Shown here piece after piece: positions 1 through 8,621 of a stretch of DNA of 57,365 nucleotides. This DNA comes from CAZCZU01 sp964503475. GTDB lineage: Bacteria > Pseudomonadota > Zetaproteobacteria > Mariprofundales > Mariprofundaceae. A model generated the notes under the pieces. It saw only the letters and a program-made list of their open reading frames with translations. It was not told the origin of the DNA and ran no database searches. Position 1 is the first letter of the stretch. Every line of letters begins with the position of its first letter. The stretch covers positions 1 to 57,365 of the forward strand of contig CAZCZU010000013.1 in assembly GCA_964503475.1 (NCBI GenBank), given 5' to 3'. The position numbers and the translations under genes were made by a program.

Positions 1-121
1 ATCAGCGGTGGCGAACCGTAAGGAGCGAGCCGGGCGGTGTCAACCATGGATCGCGAATCGGATTTATTGTGATAATCGCCACTTGCTTGCAGTCGAAGCA
101 TGCGCACAATACACACGATTA

Positions 122-151
122 TTGATGCTTAGCAGCTGCGCATGCTATAGT
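122..151 (+). promoter_or_regulatory. Putative sigma70-type promoter of the kinase operon
   Basis: TTGATG at 122-127 and TATAGT at 146-151 are 18 bases apart, a plausible -35/-10 pair. Transcription would begin near 158, just before the AAGGAGG at 161-167, giving a very short leader. The pair also argues against a GTG start at 150, which would lie inside the -10 box. Recognised by eye only; bases 1-121 show nothing else I can name. Confidence 0.4.
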
Positions 152-176
152 GCTTGAACGAAGGAGGGTGATCTCG

Positions 177-2684
177 TTGAATAACAGCGTTTTTTGGAAA
201 TCGAACTGGTTCCTGGGCCTGATCATTACGCTGTTGTTCACGGCAGCCTACATTGTCGGCTTCTCTCCGCTACAGAATCTGGAACTGAAAGCATACGATG
301 TTGGCGTCTCGGCCAACCGTGCGCCGGCCGACAACCGCATCGTCATTATCGATATCGACGACGAGTCGATCGACCGCATCGGCCGCTGGCCCTGGCCCCG
401 TTCGGTCATGGCCGACATGGTCGACAAACTCTCCGCTGCCAATGCGCGCCTGATCGCCGTCGATGTCTTCTACAGTGAAAAGCAGCAGATACCGAAGAGC
501 GTCGAAGCGAGCATCCAGCTGGCCCGCATCCTGCAGCAACAGGGCAAGAGCGAAGAGGCGGCAAAAATCCTCGAAGAAGTAAAAAACATGGATGAAGACC
601 AACTGCTGGTCAATGCAACGGGCAACAGCGGCAACGTCATCATGCCGATCTTTTTCCAGAAGGGCGAACTGCTCGGCAAGCCGGATGCCTCCCTGCCGGA
701 CTATGTCTCACGCATGCGCATTCGCAACATCGGCGAAACCGTCGAGGGAGCCGATCCGCTCACGGCCACCCGTCTGAAGTTCCCCTTCCCCGCCCTGGCC
801 GAGGCAGCCTCCAGCCTGGGCTTTCTGAACGTCACCATTGATCAGGATGGCGTACTGCGCACCGAGCCACTCGTGGTCAACTACTTCAACCAGTACTACC
901 CCTCGATGTCGCTGGCCATTGCCGCCCGCGACCTGAACCTGTCGATGAACGATATCCGCCTTAATATCGGCCGCAGCATCGAGCTCGGCGCACTGAATAT
1001 CGGCACGGATCCGCACATGCGCCTCTACCCGGCCTTTTATGGCGACGGCGAAGGACATGCCTTCAAGCACTACTCGTTCCAGGAAGTTGCTGCAGGCCGC
1101 ATTCCCGCCCGCCTGTTCAAGGACAAGATTGTGCTGATCGGCCCGACGGCAACCGGCGTCGGCGAAACGTTCGTCACTCCGGTCAACAACTTCATGTCCG
1201 GTGTCGAGTACCAGGCACATGTGGTCCAGAGCATCCTCAAAGAAGCCTTCTATACGCGCCCGGACTGGGCCGTCATGGTCGAGCTCGCCCTGCTGGTGAT
1301 CGTCGGCCTCTATCTGATTCTGCTTCTGCCGCGCCTGAACCTCGCCATGGGCATGAGTCTCTCGCTGCTGCTCTTCCTGCTTCTGATCGGCGCCAACTTC
1401 GCCCTGTTGATCACCGCCAGCCTGTGGCTGCAGACCATCACCGCCGCCACCCTGCTGCTGTTCGGCCACCTGGCCCTGACCGTCAAGAACTACTTTGCCA
1501 GCGAAGAGGCCCGTGAAAAGATCACGGCTGATTCGGCAGAGACCAACAAGATGCTGGGCCTCTCATTCCAGAGCCAGGGCATGCTCGACATGGCCTTCGA
1601 CAAGTTCCGCAAGTGCCCGGTCAACGACGACATCCTGCAGTACCTCTACAACCTGGCGCAGGACTTCGAACGCAAACGCCAGTTCAACAAGGCGACGGCC
1701 GTCTACGAATATATGGCCGAGCACAACCCCAACTACAAGGACATCCAGGCTCGACTGGAGCGCGTCAAAAACGCTGGCGACACGATGGCATTTGGCGGCA
1801 CGGCCGGTGGCATGTCGACCCTGCTGATCACCGGCGGCGCCAAGCCGACGCTCGGTCGTTACGAAATCATTCGCGAGCTGGGCAAGGGTGCCATGGGCAC
1901 CGTCTATCTCGGCAAGGATCCGAAGATCAACCGCGAAGTGGCCATCAAGACCATGGCGCTGTCGCAGGAGTTCGAAGCGGATGAACTGCAGGAGGTGAAG
2001 GAACGCTTCTTCCGCGAAGCCGAAACCGCCGGCATGCTCAATCACCCCAACATCGTGACCATCTTCGATGCCGGCGAAGAGCACGACCTTGCCTATATCG
2101 CCATGGAGTTCCTCAACGGCACGGACCTCACTCCCTACACCAAAAAGGAGAAACTCTTCCCGGCCGCCGCCACCCTGAAAATCTGCGGCAAGGTCGCCGA
2201 GGCACTCCATTATGCCCACAGCCAGAAGGTGGTTCACCGCGATATCAAACCGGCCAACATCATGTTGCTGCGCGACAAGTCCATCAAGGTGACCGACTTC
2301 GGCATCGCCCGTATCACCGCTTCCAGCAAAACCAAGACCGGTGTCGTCCTCGGTACGCCGTCCTACATGTCGCCCGAGCAGCTTTCCGGCAAGCATGTCG
2401 ACGGTCGCTCGGATCTCTTCTCCCTCGGTGTCATGATGTACGAGATGCTGGTCGGCACCCGTCCGTTCCGCGGCGACTCCATGGCCACCCTGATGTTCCA
2501 GATCGCCAACGAGCCACACCCGGATATTCGTGAGCACCGCAGCGAACTGCCCGAGAGTCTGGCCAAGCTGATCGACCACATGCTGGCCAAGGATCCGGAA
2601 ACCCGCATCGCCAACGGCGCGGAAGTAGTGCGTGGCATTGTCCAGTGCCTTCGCGATCTCACTGCCAAGGGAGGCAATGGATGA
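177..2684 (+). CDS. CHASE2-domain transmembrane serine/threonine protein kinase
   Basis: An 835-residue receptor kinase. One N-terminal membrane segment (about residues 10-31) leads into an extracytoplasmic CHASE2 sensor region (about 30-365). Three closely spaced membrane helices follow (about 365-445), then a short TPR-like stretch (about 460-530). The C-terminal Hanks-type kinase is complete: glycine loop GKGAMG at 569, VAIK lysine K591, HRDIKPAN with D689, DFG at D707, and SPEQ (APE equivalent) at E734. It should phosphorylate Ser/Thr in the cytoplasm in response to an envelope signal; the ligand is unknown. I chose TTG at 177 because AAGGAGG (161-167) sits 9 bases upstream; in-frame GTGs at 150 and 168 are alternatives. 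Its stop overlaps the PP2C start (ATGA), so kinase and phosphatase are probably made together. Confidence 0.93.
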   Translation: MNNSVFWKSNWFLGLIITLLFTAAYIVGFSPLQNLELKAYDVGVSANRAPADNRIVIIDIDDESIDRIGRWPWPRSVMADMVDKLSAANARLIAVDVFYSEKQQIPKSVEASIQLARILQQQGKSEEAAKILEEVKNMDEDQLLVNATGNSGNVIMPIFFQKGELLGKPDASLPDYVSRMRIRNIGETVEGADPLTATRLKFPFPALAEAASSLGFLNVTIDQDGVLRTEPLVVNYFNQYYPSMSLAIAARDLNLSMNDIRLNIGRSIELGALNIGTDPHMRLYPAFYGDGEGHAFKHYSFQEVAAGRIPARLFKDKIVLIGPTATGVGETFVTPVNNFMSGVEYQAHVVQSILKEAFYTRPDWAVMVELALLVIVGLYLILLLPRLNLAMGMSLSLLLFLLLIGANFALLITASLWLQTITAATLLLFGHLALTVKNYFASEEAREKITADSAETNKMLGLSFQSQGMLDMAFDKFRKCPVNDDILQYLYNLAQDFERKRQFNKATAVYEYMAEHNPNYKDIQARLERVKNAGDTMAFGGTAGGMSTLLITGGAKPTLGRYEIIRELGKGAMGTVYLGKDPKINREVAIKTMALSQEFEADELQEVKERFFREAETAGMLNHPNIVTIFDAGEEHDLAYIAMEFLNGTDLTPYTKKEKLFPAAATLKICGKVAEALHYAHSQKVVHRDIKPANIMLLRDKSIKVTDFGIARITASSKTKTGVVLGTPSYMSPEQLSGKHVDGRSDLFSLGVMMYEMLVGTRPFRGDSMATLMFQIANEPHPDIREHRSELPESLAKLIDHMLAKDPETRIANGAEVVRGIVQCLRDLTAKGGNG

Positions 2685-3496
2685 GTGCTATTGAGATGTA
2701 CGCCATCACCGATGTCGGCATCAAACGCAACCATAATGAGGACTGTGTCGGCATTACGCCGCAGTTCGGCTTTGCCGTGCTGGCTGACGGCATGGGTGGC
2801 CACAATGCCGGCGAAGTCGCCAGTGCTATGGCCGTCGATGTTGTCAGTCGTAATCTTCAGGGACGGTTGCCGAAGATGAACGAGGCGCAACTGGATGACC
2901 AGACCGGTTTTACCGGCGAATCCGTCCTGATGCGGGAATCGATTGCCATGGCCAACGAGGCCATTTTCGAGACATCACAGGCAAAACGTGAATGCGCCGG
3001 CATGGGCACGACCATCGTGGCCGCCGCCTTCTACGCCGACCGGATTACTGCCGCCCACGTTGGCGACTCCCGTATGTACCGCCTGCGCGGCGACAAACTG
3101 TCGCATGTCACCGAAGATCACTCTTTGATTCAGGAGCAGGTGCGGCGCGGCCTCTTGACGGCCGATGATGCCCGCAACTCCTCAATCAAGAACTTGGTCA
3201 CGCGAGCATTGGGCGTTGAACCAAATGTAGAAGCGGATATTGTTGAAGACATTGTTCAGGCTGGGGATGTTTACTTGATGTGCTCGGACGGGCTGACTGA
3301 TGTCGTCCCCGACGAAGCCATTCGCTTGACTCTGGTAGAAAGCATCAAAGACCTTCGTAAAGCCGCCGCCCAGCTTGTCCAACTGGCCAACGATGCCGGC
3401 GGCCCCGATAACATTTCGGTAATATTGATACGCACACAGAAAGCGTTTTACCGCAAGAAGGGATTGATGTCGCGTCTGTTCGGGCGTGGTAACTGA
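2681..3496 (+). CDS. PP2C-family protein serine/threonine phosphatase
   Basis: A 271-residue soluble Mn/Mg-dependent phosphatase, the usual length for the bacterial PppA/Stp type. Visible PP2C motifs in order: RNHNED near the N-terminus, LADGMGGHNAGE, MGTTIV, HVGDSRMYRL, CSDGLTD and PDNISVIL; the metal-binding aspartates are all present. It would reverse phosphorylation by the overlapping upstream kinase. ATG at 2681 is set by an AGGGAGG (2668-2674) and the four-base overlap with the kinase stop. The FHA gene follows 23 bases downstream, giving a kinase/phosphatase/phosphothreonine-reader set. Confidence 0.95.
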   Translation: MSAIEMYAITDVGIKRNHNEDCVGITPQFGFAVLADGMGGHNAGEVASAMAVDVVSRNLQGRLPKMNEAQLDDQTGFTGESVLMRESIAMANEAIFETSQAKRECAGMGTTIVAAAFYADRITAAHVGDSRMYRLRGDKLSHVTEDHSLIQEQVRRGLLTADDARNSSIKNLVTRALGVEPNVEADIVEDIVQAGDVYLMCSDGLTDVVPDEAIRLTLVESIKDLRKAAAQLVQLANDAGGPDNISVILIRTQKAFYRKKGLMSRLFGRGN

Positions 3497-3519
3497 TTGA
3501 TGGAACCGTGGAGGAACCC

Positions 3520-4263
3520 ATGACGTGCAAACTTGTTCTGAAGTTTAAGGACACGGTGATTTCCGAATGTTCTCTGGACCAGGAAGAGACAACCATCGGG
3601 CGCAAACCCGATAATGCCATTCATATCGACAACCTTGCCGTCAGCGGACGCCATGCACGTGTACTCCGCATCGGGAACAAGGCGATCCTTGAAGACCTGA
3701 ACAGCACCAATGGCACCCTGGTCAATAACAAGAAGATCACCAAGCATATCCTTCAACACGGTGATACGGTCCATATCGGCAAGCACACCCTGATTTTCGT
3801 CAACCTCGATGAGAAGGGCGCCGAAGCCGAAGAGGCTGTCGAGGCGCCTCAGGAAGAGGATCACATGGATAAGACCATGATTCTCTCACCTCAGGCCCGT
3901 TCCGACATGATGAGCAGCGGCCAGCAAGGTGCCGGTTCGCATGGTTCCGCCGCCAGCATGCCTCTGGGAGCTGTTCAGATCATTGCCGGGCCGAGCGCCG
4001 GCAAAACCATCGAGCTTTCGGCTTCTCTGACCAGTATCGGCAAGGGCGATGCCTGCAAGATCAAGGTCAAGGGACTGACGGTCGGTAAGCAGGCTGCAGT
4101 CATTACCCGTCGACCGACCGGTTACCACATTGCTCACCTGGAGGGCATGGCCAAAACCAAGGTCAATGGAGAAACGGTTAGTGACCAGCCCCGCACCCTC
4201 AATGACGGGGACATCATTGAGCTGAGCGATACCAAGATGGAGTTTTTCATCAAGGAGAGCTGA
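3520..4263 (+). CDS. Double FHA-domain protein
   Basis: A 247-residue cytoplasmic protein. The N-terminal FHA domain (about residues 20-95) has the full phosphothreonine-binding set: GRKPDN, SGRHARV and LNSTNGT. A linker of acidic and low-complexity sequence (about 95-145) contains DKTMILS, a plausible phosphorylation site for the neighbouring kinase. The second domain (about 150-245) has the FHA length and a VNGE..L.DGD..EL ending, but its first signature is SIGKGDACKI and it lacks the SxxH pair, so it may not bind phosphopeptide. GGAGG at 3510-3514 supports the ATG at 3520; GTG at 3508 is a less likely start. Last gene of the operon; a terminator follows. Confidence 0.9.
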   Translation: MTCKLVLKFKDTVISECSLDQEETTIGRKPDNAIHIDNLAVSGRHARVLRIGNKAILEDLNSTNGTLVNNKKITKHILQHGDTVHIGKHTLIFVNLDEKGAEAEEAVEAPQEEDHMDKTMILSPQARSDMMSSGQQGAGSHGSAASMPLGAVQIIAGPSAGKTIELSASLTSIGKGDACKIKVKGLTVGKQAAVITRRPTGYHIAHLEGMAKTKVNGETVSDQPRTLNDGDIIELSDTKMEFFIKES

Positions 4264-4276
4264 TTCAGCGCTGCAC

Positions 4277-4309
4277 GAAAAAGGCCGGGGGAAATCCCCG
4301 GCCTTTTTT
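4277..4309. terminator. Bidirectional intrinsic terminator
   Basis: GGCCGGGG (4283-4290) pairs with CCCCGGCC (4296-4303) around a five-base loop. A run of A precedes the stem and TTTTTT follows it, so a U tract is produced in either direction. It lies between the convergent FHA gene and pyrF and can stop both transcripts. Confidence 0.85.
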
Positions 4310-4359
4310 ATGTCGTATCCGTTGTCACCTTGATCCGCAACGCGTGCCAAATCGCCCCC

Positions 4360-5034
4360 TCAGCCGACGGCAGCCGCCATCATCGTCAGCGCCTCTTCGG
4401 CCGCCGCAGCCGGATCATCCGCCTGCAGAATCGGCCGGCCGACCACCAGATAATCGGCGCCCTCACGAACAGCTACTCCAGGATCAGCCACCCGTTGCTG
4501 ATCCTGGGTGGCCTGCCCGCCCCAGCGTATTCCCGGCGTTACCGTGACAAATTCATCACCGCATGCCTGCTTGATCGCCGCAGCCTCATGCACGCTGCAA
4601 ACCACGCCACCCAGGCCGCAGTCGCGTGCAAGCTCGGCACGCTCCAGCGCCACAACCCTTGCCTGCTCCGGCGGCATGGAATCGCTGGTCAGCACCGTCA
4701 CCGCAATCAGTTGCATCTCGGGAAATGCGGCTGCCGCCTCAGCGGCACGCAGCAGCATCTCCCTGCCTCCTCCGGCATGCACATTGGCCATCTGAACGCC
4801 AAGCGCACCTGCACTCTCCACGGCCTGAGCGACCGTATTGGGGATATCGTGAAACTTCAGATCAAGAAAGACCTTGTGTGAGTCTGTCAGCCGACGTACC
4901 AGATCCGGTCCCTCGGCGACAAAAAGTCTAAGGCCAACCTTGAGCCAGCCGACCGAGTCGCCCATTCGGTCACGCATCCGAATTGCATCCTCGGCATTCG
5001 GCACATCCAGGGCCACCATCAAACGATCTTTCAT
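4360..5034 (-). CDS. pyrF: Orotidine 5'-phosphate decarboxylase
   Basis: Converts OMP to UMP, the last step of de novo pyrimidine synthesis. The 224-residue length and the signature DLKFHDIPNTV (catalytic Asp-Lys-Asp set, with the lysine after DL) are diagnostic; MVALDV at the start, TPGIRW, and VVGRPI with its phosphate-binding arginine near the end complete the TIM barrel. The start overlaps the lapB stop by four bases. Linkage lapA-lapB-pyrF is common in gammaproteobacteria. Last gene of the long minus-strand series, ending at the bidirectional terminator. Confidence 0.97.
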   Translation of the reverse strand: MKDRLMVALDVPNAEDAIRMRDRMGDSVGWLKVGLRLFVAEGPDLVRRLTDSHKVFLDLKFHDIPNTVAQAVESAGALGVQMANVHAGGGREMLLRAAEAAAAFPEMQLIAVTVLTSDSMPPEQARVVALERAELARDCGLGGVVCSVHEAAAIKQACGDEFVTVTPGIRWGGQATQDQQRVADPGVAVREGADYLVVGRPILQADDPAAAAEEALTMMAAAVG

Positions 5035-6182
5035 GTCAAACCATCCTCACGAATTGCATGCATACTGCCCCAGGCATGGCATTGCGGGCACTGCCAGCGA
5101 AGATCAACAACCCTGACACCACATTCCGTACAGACAAAGCGCTTCATCTTGCTGCGCCATGTCCGTGCCTGTTCGACCAGATCCTTACCGCTTCCATCCG
5201 GACAGACGGCGATCTCGCGCAAAGCAGCACGCAAACCCGACGGCCGAAAAGCAAGTGCCTCACGCACACTGGCCAGACTATTGTCGTCGCCCAGGCGGCC
5301 CTGCTCCTCCAGCCAGGTCAGTGCCAGCTCTTCATCCCCGGTCTTGTGCCAGCAATCAAGTAACAGTGCATGCATGCGATCAGCTTCGCCCGTTGTCGAC
5401 TGCAGCAGCAGCGGTACCACCTGTGCCAGGTGCTCCGGCGCCTGTTCAAGCATCTGACGGACCTGTGTCTCGACCTTGTCCCATGCCTGCGTCTGCAGGT
5501 GCAGCCTGATTAGCAACAGATGAGCCTGGGCACATCCCTGATGCAGCGCGAGCGCACGCCCGGAACTCTCACGGGCACCATGCGCATCACCTGCCAGCAG
5601 TTTATCCTCTGCCATCTGGGCAAATAGATAGGCACGATGGAGATGCTGCATCCCCCCCCGCATCTGTTCGATGCGCGATAATAATGCCTCAGCCTCGATC
5701 CATTCGTGACTCTGCTCGCGGATGCGCAGGCTGGCCTCAAGGGCCTCCGGATGATCCGGACGAATCTCCAGCGCCTTACGATAATGTTTCAGTGAACGAT
5801 CAAGCAGCCCTCCGGCCTGAAAATCCTTGCCCAGGGCCAGGTGAGCCTGCAGGTGGAGTTCACGCGCCACATCGGGACGAGCGAGAATATTCTGGTGAAT
5901 GCGAACGGCACGACCGATTTCGCCTTTGGAACGAAACATTTCGCCGAGGGCCATATACACCTCGGCTGTTTCCGAGCGCAGGCGGGCCACCTGTACCATC
6001 TCCTGCAGGGCCCGGTCCGGCTCATCGGATAGCAGATAGTTAATACCGCGCAGCAGCGGGGAGATGCGCGCATCTTCTTCCATGGGCTCTTCCGCAGCGT
6101 CAGGCTCCTCCCGTCGCCAGTAGAGCACAATGAACAACGCCAGCCCTAACAGGGCGAATGCGAGCAGTCCCTCGACGATCAT
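5031..6182 (-). CDS. lapB: LPS assembly protein LapB (YciM), TPR protein with rubredoxin-like domain
   Basis: A 383-residue inner-membrane-anchored protein. An N-terminal membrane helix (about residues 2-20) is followed by tetratricopeptide repeats through most of the length, including GEMFRSKGEIGRAVRIHQN. A C-terminal rubredoxin-like metal site has CTECG and CPQCHAWGS. In E. coli LapB regulates LPS synthesis by delivering LpxC to FtsH. The lapA partner lies 30 bases upstream and pyrF overlaps downstream. Presence of the pair implies an LPS-containing outer membrane. Confidence 0.92.
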   Translation of the reverse strand: MIVEGLLAFALLGLALFIVLYWRREEPDAAEEPMEEDARISPLLRGINYLLSDEPDRALQEMVQVARLRSETAEVYMALGEMFRSKGEIGRAVRIHQNILARPDVARELHLQAHLALGKDFQAGGLLDRSLKHYRKALEIRPDHPEALEASLRIREQSHEWIEAEALLSRIEQMRGGMQHLHRAYLFAQMAEDKLLAGDAHGARESSGRALALHQGCAQAHLLLIRLHLQTQAWDKVETQVRQMLEQAPEHLAQVVPLLLQSTTGEADRMHALLLDCWHKTGDEELALTWLEEQGRLGDDNSLASVREALAFRPSGLRAALREIAVCPDGSGKDLVEQARTWRSKMKRFVCTECGVRVVDLRWQCPQCHAWGSMHAIREDGLT

Positions 6183-6212
6183 GACCGCCCGGCCCGGTCC
6201 TGCAAGCCCATG

Positions 6213-6506
6213 TCAGAGATCATCTTGCAGGGGGATGTTACGCAGGTTTTCCACTTCCTGGTGAAGCAGATGATTCTCGTTACGTAACTGATTGATCTCT
6301 TGCTTGTGTTTGCGACGTGAAAAACTGAGTGCAGCCATACCGCCGGCAAAGCCGAAAAGAAATGCAGCAAAGATGGGGATATAGAGCGGTACGGCATCGC
6401 TGGAGAGGCCCAGCAGATGCAGCGTTACCCTGCCGGAATTGGAGGTGGCAAACATGGTGGCGAATGTGCTCAGGGCGAGCACCACCAACACATTGATCCA
6501 GTTCAT
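6213..6506 (-). CDS. lapA: LPS assembly protein LapA (DUF1049)
   Basis: A 97-residue inner-membrane protein with two membrane helices (about residues 3-22 and 38-60) followed by a basic, coiled-coil-like cytoplasmic tail (RRKHKQEINQL onward). Size, topology and position directly before lapB match LapA/YciS, which works with LapB in the control of LPS synthesis. It follows ihfB by 52 bases, as in many beta- and gammaproteobacteria. Confidence 0.88.
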   Translation of the reverse strand: MNWINVLVVLALSTFATMFATSNSGRVTLHLLGLSSDAVPLYIPIFAAFLFGFAGGMAALSFSRRKHKQEINQLRNENHLLHQEVENLRNIPLQDDL

Positions 6507-6558
6507 AATGCCTCCTGCCCGCCTGCAGACAGGTTATGCATGCTGTTGCAGAACGTGA

Positions 6559-6843
6559 TTAACCGCTTTGATCGACGCGCTCACGCAGCTCCTTGCCCGG
6601 CTTGAAATGGGGCACAACCTTGGCCGGAACCTGAACCGATTCACCGGTTTTCGGGTTACGTCCGACCCTGGGCTCACGACGCTTGGTCGAGAAGCTGCCA
6701 AATCCGCGCAACTCGACCCGGTCACCCCCGGCCAGTGCTTCCGAGATAGCCCCGAAAATTTCATTCACGACCACTTCGGCTTCACGACGCGTAATCTGGC
6801 CATGCGCTTCGGCGATAATATCAACGAGTTCGGATTTGGTCAT
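6559..6843 (-). CDS. ihfB: Integration host factor subunit beta
   Basis: A 94-residue DNA-bending protein of the HU/IHF family. It starts MTKSELV, has the conserved GFGSFS segment and the arm sequence RVGRNPKTGESVQVPAKVVPHFKPGK typical of IHF-beta in two consecutive parts; the intercalating proline lies in RNPKTGE. It acts with IHF-alpha, encoded elsewhere. Position directly after rpsA supports the beta assignment. A GGAGGG lies a few bases before the ATG, and TATAGT about 20 bases further upstream may be a -10 box for separate transcription. Confidence 0.95.
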   Translation of the reverse strand: MTKSELVDIIAEAHGQITRREAEVVVNEIFGAISEALAGGDRVELRGFGSFSTKRREPRVGRNPKTGESVQVPAKVVPHFKPGKELRERVDQSG

Positions 6844-6900
6844 CGCTCTCCCTCCAGTCTCTTTTAAAGTAGACTATACGGCCATTTTGGCAAGCAAGGC

Positions 6901-8589
6901 CTACTTTTTACCCAGAAGCTTGCGCTGCAGCTCCAGAGCCAGTGCCGAAGGCGTCTCATCCTTCTGCGCTTCCTGACTGTAGTGACGCATCGCCTCGCGC
7001 TCCTGGTCACGCAGCAACTGACGAATCGACAGGTCGATCTGACGACGCTTGCGGTTGGAGTCGATCACCTTGGCCTCGATCTCATCGCCCTCTTTCAGCT
7101 CCGGATGCTCGCGCGGGACCTCGCGCATGGCCAGACGGGCGCGAATACCTTCGGCCAGCTCAACCATCACCGCACCACCGGTCGCCTCGACGACCTTGCC
7201 CTTGACGACACCGCCACGCTTCAGGCCGGCCAGGAAAACCTCCATCGGATCATCGGAGAGCTGCTTGATGCCAAGCGAGATACGCTGGCGATCGACATCG
7301 ACGCCCAGCACCACGCACTCGACCTCCTGACCCTTGCTGTAGGCCTGGATCGCCTCATTCCCCTCCTGCTCCCAGGAGAGATTGCCGATATGCACCAGGC
7401 CATCAAGCTCACCGTTCAGGCCAACGAAGAAACCAAATTCGGTAATGTTGCGAATCTTGCCGGAAACCTTGGAGCCGATCGGGTGGTCGGCCAGCCAGGC
7501 CTGCCACGGATTCTCACTTACCTCTTTCAGGCTCAGGCGGATGCGGCGATCTTCCGGCTCGACGGCCAGAACGGACACATCGACCACGTCACCTTCGGCC
7601 AGCACTTCGGTCGGCTTCACATCACGGCGGGTCCAGCTCATCTCCGAACGGTGAATCATGCCCTCGATGCCCGGCTCGAGCTCCACAACCGCACCGAAAT
7701 CGAGCAGCTTGCGAACCGTACCGGTCAGACGCATGCCCGGCTCGTAAACGGAGGCCACCTGCGCCCACGGATCCTGCTGCAGCGCCTTCATTGAAATCGA
7801 AACCTTGCCGGTTTCAGCATTCAGTTTGGTGATTTCGGCCGACACCTGCTGGCCCGCCGCAAGCACCTCGGACGGATGCTCGATACGGCGCCAGGCGATG
7901 TCTGAAACGTGCAGCAGTGCATCAATGCCGCCGATATCGACAAAGGCACCGAAATCGGCCATGCGCTTGACGGTGCCTTCCACCTTGTCGCCAACCTTGG
8001 CGGCAGCAAAGAACTCGGCTCGTTGCGCCTCCTGCTCCTTGGCCAGTGGCTTTTTACGTGAAACCACGACGTTCTCGGGCTTGCGACGAGCTTCAAGCAC
8101 CGCCACCTGACAGCTCTGGCCCACCAGCTGATCGGCCGGCATGCGCGGATCGGTATCCGCCTCCGAGCGCGGCATGAATGCGGTCAGGCCGCCCAGCTCG
8201 ACGCGGTAGCCACCCTTAACCTCCTTGAGAATCCGGCCCTCCAGAAGTTCACCGGACTCAAGGGCCGCCTCGACGCCCGTCCACAACTCGCGGCGACGTC
8301 CTTCCAGAACGGAGAGGCGCACACCACCGGCAGCATCGGTAGCCAGTACCAGAGCTTCCACTTCATCGCCCGCGGCAGGCAGGCTTTGACCCAGCGTCTC
8401 GAACTCGGCAGCCGGCACAACCCCTTCAGCCTTGGCGCCAACATCGAGGACCACTTCATTGTCGTTTACGCCAATGACCACACCCTTGACGGTTTCGCCC
8501 TTCTTCAACACGGGCTGCTCTTTCAGCGATGCCTCAAACAGCTGCTTGAAGGACTCTTCTTCGGAAACTTGGTTCTGTTCGTTCGTCAT
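6901..8589 (-). CDS. rpsA: 30S ribosomal protein S1
   Basis: A 562-residue protein with six S1 (OB-fold) RNA-binding repeats, seen as recurring blocks such as GTVKRMADFGAFVDIGG, GTVRKLLDFGAVVELE and GKIRNITEFGFFVGLNG. It brings mRNA to the ribosome. Length equals the usual proteobacterial S1 (about 555-570). I chose the ATG at 8589 (MTNEQNQ); an upstream in-frame extension of 12 residues lacks a better ribosome site and does not resemble S1. It follows cmk by 32 bases, the standard cmk-rpsA-ihfB order. Confidence 0.97.
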   Translation of the reverse strand: MTNEQNQVSEEESFKQLFEASLKEQPVLKKGETVKGVVIGVNDNEVVLDVGAKAEGVVPAAEFETLGQSLPAAGDEVEALVLATDAAGGVRLSVLEGRRRELWTGVEAALESGELLEGRILKEVKGGYRVELGGLTAFMPRSEADTDPRMPADQLVGQSCQVAVLEARRKPENVVVSRKKPLAKEQEAQRAEFFAAAKVGDKVEGTVKRMADFGAFVDIGGIDALLHVSDIAWRRIEHPSEVLAAGQQVSAEITKLNAETGKVSISMKALQQDPWAQVASVYEPGMRLTGTVRKLLDFGAVVELEPGIEGMIHRSEMSWTRRDVKPTEVLAEGDVVDVSVLAVEPEDRRIRLSLKEVSENPWQAWLADHPIGSKVSGKIRNITEFGFFVGLNGELDGLVHIGNLSWEQEGNEAIQAYSKGQEVECVVLGVDVDRQRISLGIKQLSDDPMEVFLAGLKRGGVVKGKVVEATGGAVMVELAEGIRARLAMREVPREHPELKEGDEIEAKVIDSNRKRRQIDLSIRQLLRDQEREAMRHYSQEAQKDETPSALALELQRKLLGKK

Positions 8590-8621
8590 GGTTACAACTT
8601 CCATCTCTTGGTATTTAACTC

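Noticed and set aside
708..1469. Long minus-strand open frames under the kinase gene (also 1563-2579)
   Set aside because: They mirror the GC-rich kinase codons, have His/Gln/Gly-rich low-information peptides and no ribosome sites.
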